This document shows, in pieces, positions 21,088 through 24,609 of a stretch of DNA of 24,609 bases; the first letter of the stretch is position 1; each line of letters begins with the position of its first letter. The notes under the pieces are model-generated. The model ran no database searches. It was not told where the DNA came from and saw only the letters and a program-made list of their open reading frames with translations. Both the position numbers and the translations under genes were made by a program. The DNA comes from an uncultured Eubacteriales bacterium (GTDB lineage: Bacteria > Bacillota > Clostridia > Christensenellales > UBA1242): the NCBI GenBank assembly GCA_948787875.1, contig CAQFKO010000018.1, positions 1 to 24,609 of the forward strand. The letters run 5' to 3'.

Positions 21088-21155
21088 AAAAAATCGCAAA
21101 ATTTAATTGATTTTATTAAAAAGTTCTTGCAAAACTTTTATTTAAGGAGAATTTT

Positions 21156-22190
21156 ATGGAATTAAACAACATTGTAGAAACAGAAAAATGTTTTGAAGAA
21201 GATTCAAAACAAATTGACAGCCCTGAATCTCTTGAAGCTGTAAGACTTAAATATTTGGGCAAAAAGGGAAAAGTGGCAGACATTATGGCAAAATTCAGAG
21301 AAGTGCCTGTTGAACTGAAAAAAGAGTTCGGTCAAAAAATTAATACTCTTAAATCAAAAATTGAAAATTGCATTGAAACAATAAAAGAGTCTTTGGCAGA
21401 AAAAGCCACCGAAAGAGAAATAAAAAATACCAAGATGTTTGACTATTCTCTTCCTGTGGACACAAAAACGGGTTCACTTAATCCAAGAACAATTATTCAA
21501 AAACAAGTTTGCGATATTTTTAAAAACATGGGTTTTGTGGTTGAGGACGGTTGCGAGGTTGAAACAGAATATAACAACTTTGAGGCTGTTAATGTTCCAA
21601 AAAATCATCCTGCTCGTGATATGCAAGATACATTTTGGCTTTCTAACGGTCAACTTTTAAAAACACAAACAAGTGCTGCGCAAAACAGAATTATAAGAAC
21701 CTATGGTCCTGAATGCAAAGTTATCTTTCCGGGAAGGGTTTTTAGAAATGAGCAACTTGACGCAAAACATGAAAATACTTTTTTCCAACTTGAAGGTGTT
21801 GTTGTGGGGAAGAATGTTACCGTTGCAAACCTTATCTATTTTGAAAAAGCCATGCTTAAAGCATTGTTTAAAAAAGATATTGAAGTAAGACTTAGACCGG
21901 GATTCTTTCCATTTACCGAGCCAAGTTATGAAATGGACGCAAGGTGTCCTTTCTGCTCGGGAAGGGGTTGTCACACTTGTGGCGGTTCGGGCTGGCTTGA
22001 ACTTTGTCCTTGTGGCATGATTCACCCTAATGTTTTGAAAATGGCAGGCGTTGACCCTGAACAATATAACGGTTTTGCTTTTGGACTTGGTTTTGACAGG
22101 CTTGTTATGATAAGAACAAATCTTGATGATATCAGATATCTTAACAGCAATAATTTAAAAGTTATGAGTCAATTTAAGACTAAGATGTAA
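21156..22190 (+). CDS. pheS: Phenylalanyl-tRNA synthetase alpha subunit
   Basis: The catalytic subunit of the alpha2-beta2 class II synthetase that attaches Phe to tRNA-Phe, 344 residues. AAGGAGA precedes the ATG. The N-terminal coiled coil covers about 1-90. Motif 2 is GRVFRNEQLDAKHENTFFQL and motif 3 is FGLGFDRL. Between them lies a cysteine-rich insertion, CPFCSGRGCHTCGGSGW, ending in CPCGMIHPNVL, which probably binds zinc; this insertion occurs in PheS of many bacteria. Control is by the T-box upstream, and pheT follows 11 bases later. Confidence 0.97.
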   Translation: MELNNIVETEKCFEEDSKQIDSPESLEAVRLKYLGKKGKVADIMAKFREVPVELKKEFGQKINTLKSKIENCIETIKESLAEKATEREIKNTKMFDYSLPVDTKTGSLNPRTIIQKQVCDIFKNMGFVVEDGCEVETEYNNFEAVNVPKNHPARDMQDTFWLSNGQLLKTQTSAAQNRIIRTYGPECKVIFPGRVFRNEQLDAKHENTFFQLEGVVVGKNVTVANLIYFEKAMLKALFKKDIEVRLRPGFFPFTEPSYEMDARCPFCSGRGCHTCGGSGWLELCPCGMIHPNVLKMAGVDPEQYNGFAFGLGFDRLVMIRTNLDDIRYLNSNNLKVMSQFKTKM

Positions 22191-22201
22191 GGAGAGAAAA
22201 A

Positions 22202-24577
22202 ATGAAAGTTTCTATTAATTGGATAAGTGATTATGTTGACCTTTCGGGAATTGATACTGATGAACTTGTAAAAAGATTTAATCTATCAACTGCTGAAATT
22301 GAGGGCGTTGAATATAAAGGAAAAGATATTCAAAATGTTGTGTTTGGAAAGATTTTAAAGGTGGAAAAGCATCCGGAATCAAATCATTTGCATATTTTGA
22401 AAGTTGACCTTGGTGATGAGGTTACTCAAATCGTTTGCGGTGCTCCTAATGTTTATGAGGGAATGGTTACTGCTGTGTGCAAGGTTGGGGGAAGTGTTTG
22501 TGCGGGCAAAATAAAAGCTGCTAAACTTGCCGGAGTTGAGTCTAATGGTATGTGTTGTGCTGAAACCGAACTTGGAATTGGCAGTGATGATGATGGCATT
22601 ATGGATATAAAAGAAGATGTTGTTATTGGGCAAGATATAAAAACAGTTTGGCCTATTGATGATGTTGTTTTTGAAATAGACAACAAATCTTTAACAAACA
22701 GACCTGACCTTTGGGGTCATTATGGAATTGCGCGTGAGTTTGCTGCGATTTTTGACAGAGAGCTTAACAAAATGCCTACAAGTGATTTGAATGAATATTC
22801 AAATTTGCCTGAAATTTCGGTTAAGATTGATACGCCTAATTGTTATAGATATTCTGCAATATCTGTTGAAAATATTTCCGAAAAAGTTTCTACCAGAAAA
22901 ATGGGTATTAGACTTTGTTATGCGGGAATGAGACCGATTAATTTGCTTGCCGATTTAACAAACTATGTTATGCTTGACCTTGGACTGCCTATGCACGCAT
23001 TTGATAATAAAATTGTTAAAGGAATTAATGTTATTGAGTCTGACGGAAATATAAAAATGACTACTCTTGAAGGAGAGGAGCATATTCCGCCAAAATCGGC
23101 AACTATTATTGCTGACGAAAATAAAGAGCCTGTTGCTATTGCGGGAATTAAAGGCGGACTCAAATCGGGTATTGGTGATGATACAAATTCTGTTTTGTTT
23201 GAAGCGGCTGTTTTTGATTATGCCAACATCAGAAGAACTGCAAGGGCTATTGGACTTATTACTGATGCTTCGCAAAGATACGAAAAATCTCTTGACCCTG
23301 AATTTACATCAATTGCACTTTCAAGAATTTTGTATTTATTAAAAGAAATTGACGGTGGAGTTAAGGTGTCTTCAAGATTTAGTGATTGTTATAATTATAA
23401 ATATCCAAAAATTCAAATTGAACTAGTGCCTAAGTTTATTAGCAAAATTGTTGGTGCGGAAATTTCCAAGGAATTTATTGTTAAAAAGTTGACTGAACTT
23501 GAATTTTCGATTTCCGAAAATGGTGATAAACTTGTTGTTGATGTTCCAAGTTTTAGGGCAACAAAAGATATTTCTATTAAAGAAGATTTGGTTGAAGAAG
23601 TTGCAAGGCTTTATGGTTATGATAATATTTTGCCGATGCCGTTAAAATCTAATACCGAGCCTCAAAAAATAATTCAATCTGTTGAATATGAATATGAGGC
23701 TAAGTTGATGCTTGCCGAAAAATATAATGCCAATGAAATTCATTCTTATATTTGGAATTATGAAGAATTTAACAGACAACATAAAATTGAAACAACCTCT
23801 TATGTTTCGCTTATGGATTCGTCTAATGCCGGTCAAAGCGGAATTAGGAGCGAACTTGTTCCGACTCTTCTTAGATGCTTGGAAGAAAACAAAAATAATT
23901 ATTCTGATATTAGAGTATTTGAAATAGGAAGAGTGGTTTCTGGACTTGACGAAGAGAATAATTGTGTTGAAGACAAAAAACTTGCTGTTGTTTTTGCAAG
24001 CACTAATAAGTCGGAATATGAACTTTTTACTGAATTAAAAACCGCTATATTTGATTTATCAAAAAATCTTATAGGAATTGATGTTATGCTTGAAGTGGGT
24101 GATGCGCCAAAATATTTTAATCCCGTAAATTCATTCAGAATAAAATCAAGAGTTGCTGATTTTGGTTATATGGGTGTGATTCACCCAACAGTGAAATCAG
24201 CTATTGACAAAAGATTTAATGTTGCTATGCTTGAAATAGATTTTAACAAATTTGCAAATACAATTGCTTATGCAAAAAAGATTAAGAGTATTTCAAAATA
24301 TCAATCGGTCGATGTTGACTTTAATATTGTTTGCGATGCCGATATGATTTTTGCAGACCTGTCAAAAATTATCGGAAAATATAAAAATAAAATTTTGTCA
24401 GGATTTAGTTTGGTTGATATTTATCAAAACAGTCAAATATTAAAAGATAAAAAATCAGTTACACTTAGATTTAACTTGTGCAGTTTTGACCATACACTTA
24501 CAGGTGAAGAAATTGAAAAGTTTAGAACTGAGTTTGTAGACTTTTTGAAGAAAAATAATTTGGAACTTCGTGGTTAA
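22202..24577 (+). CDS. pheT: Phenylalanyl-tRNA synthetase beta subunit
   Basis: A 791-residue subunit that completes the PheRS tetramer, binds tRNA and edits mischarged Tyr-tRNA. GGAGAG precedes the ATG. In order: an N-terminal tRNA-binding EMAP-like domain (about 42-155, with VEKHPESNHLHILKVDLG), the B3/B4 editing region with LTNRPDLWGHYGIARE (from about 164) and MHAFDN, the B5 domain, the class II-like core, and a C-terminal FDX-ACB anticodon domain (about 698-791) ending in LTGEEIEKFRTEFVDFL. Full length, ordinary. It ends 31 bases before the right edge of the window, followed by a terminator. Confidence 0.97.
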   Translation: MKVSINWISDYVDLSGIDTDELVKRFNLSTAEIEGVEYKGKDIQNVVFGKILKVEKHPESNHLHILKVDLGDEVTQIVCGAPNVYEGMVTAVCKVGGSVCAGKIKAAKLAGVESNGMCCAETELGIGSDDDGIMDIKEDVVIGQDIKTVWPIDDVVFEIDNKSLTNRPDLWGHYGIAREFAAIFDRELNKMPTSDLNEYSNLPEISVKIDTPNCYRYSAISVENISEKVSTRKMGIRLCYAGMRPINLLADLTNYVMLDLGLPMHAFDNKIVKGINVIESDGNIKMTTLEGEEHIPPKSATIIADENKEPVAIAGIKGGLKSGIGDDTNSVLFEAAVFDYANIRRTARAIGLITDASQRYEKSLDPEFTSIALSRILYLLKEIDGGVKVSSRFSDCYNYKYPKIQIELVPKFISKIVGAEISKEFIVKKLTELEFSISENGDKLVVDVPSFRATKDISIKEDLVEEVARLYGYDNILPMPLKSNTEPQKIIQSVEYEYEAKLMLAEKYNANEIHSYIWNYEEFNRQHKIETTSYVSLMDSSNAGQSGIRSELVPTLLRCLEENKNNYSDIRVFEIGRVVSGLDEENNCVEDKKLAVVFASTNKSEYELFTELKTAIFDLSKNLIGIDVMLEVGDAPKYFNPVNSFRIKSRVADFGYMGVIHPTVKSAIDKRFNVAMLEIDFNKFANTIAYAKKIKSISKYQSVDVDFNIVCDADMIFADLSKIIGKYKNKILSGFSLVDIYQNSQILKDKKSVTLRFNLCSFDHTLTGEEIEKFRTEFVDFLKKNNLELRG

Positions 24578-24608
24578 AAAAATGATACATTATGTATCAT
24601 TTTTTTTT
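24578..24608 (+). terminator. Rho-independent terminator of pheST
   Basis: The stem ATGATACA with TGTATCAT (loop TTA), flanked by A and T runs that extend the pairing, follows directly after the pheT stop. The T tract reaches the window edge. Confidence 0.92.
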
Positions 24609-24609
24609 G

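Noticed and set aside
21940..22030. Cysteine-rich insertion in PheS as a possible novelty
   Set aside because: The CxxCxGxGCxxCxGxGW-type insertion is known from PheS of many bacteria.
1..24609. Search by eye for CRISPR arrays, transposases, integrases and attachment sites
   Set aside because: No regularly spaced repeats and no recombinase-like proteins were seen; the tRNA genes have no partial copies typical of integration apart from the adjacent decayed tRNA-Thr.

Overview
The window is AT-rich chromosomal DNA from a low-GC Gram-positive bacterium (Bacillota, most likely an uncultured clostridial lineage). The evidence is a CtsR-McsA-McsB-ClpC operon, a T-box leader on pheST, a long-form HPF, tRNA genes with encoded CCA ends, strong AGGAGG-type ribosome binding sites and TTGACA/TATAAT promoters. 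TGA acts as a stop, so this is the standard code. I see no phage, insertion sequence or CRISPR array.

Layout. 1-2910: the tail of an unidentified gene; a promoter and attenuator-like leader; a divergent methionyl-tRNA synthetase; a small basic protein. 2973-5360: a TspO-like membrane protein on the minus strand, then an ABC-F protein with one degenerate ATP site. 5509-6317: a tRNA cluster (Pro, Met or Ile2, Asp, Phe, Thr, Tyr) with a decayed second copy of tRNA-Thr. 6484-8625: three separately promoted genes (a Cys-containing 68-residue protein, an SGNH hydrolase, a 3-hydroxyacyl-CoA dehydrogenase-like protein). 8630-10966: a compact three-gene unit of a HEPN-like protein, a single M16 peptidase and a charged helical protein. 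11041-11999: a DegV/FakB protein.

12056-18085: the class III heat-shock operon ctsR-mcsA-mcsB-clpC behind a textbook CtsR operator, then hpf with its own promoter, then a degenerate MalK-like ABC ATPase. 18103-20800: a stand-alone PucR-type HTH protein, nth, obg and yhbY in one operon. 20810-24608: a Phe-specific T-box, pheS, pheT and a strong terminator at the right edge.

The most unusual content is in the heat-shock operon. McsB keeps the length and fold pattern of the protein-arginine kinase, but by my hand alignment it has lost all five phosphate-binding arginines and the active-site cysteine. McsA lacks its first zinc finger, and ClpC has EKE where the ClpP-docking V/I/L-G-F tripeptide normally sits. 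Together these suggest that arginine-phosphate-tagged ClpCP proteolysis has been dismantled or rebuilt here while CtsR control was kept. Other points worth a second look are the metG leader, which can fold into mutually exclusive hairpins, and the MetRS itself, which has a large insertion and a broken KMSKS motif. Alignments were made by eye against remembered family sequences; no database search was run.
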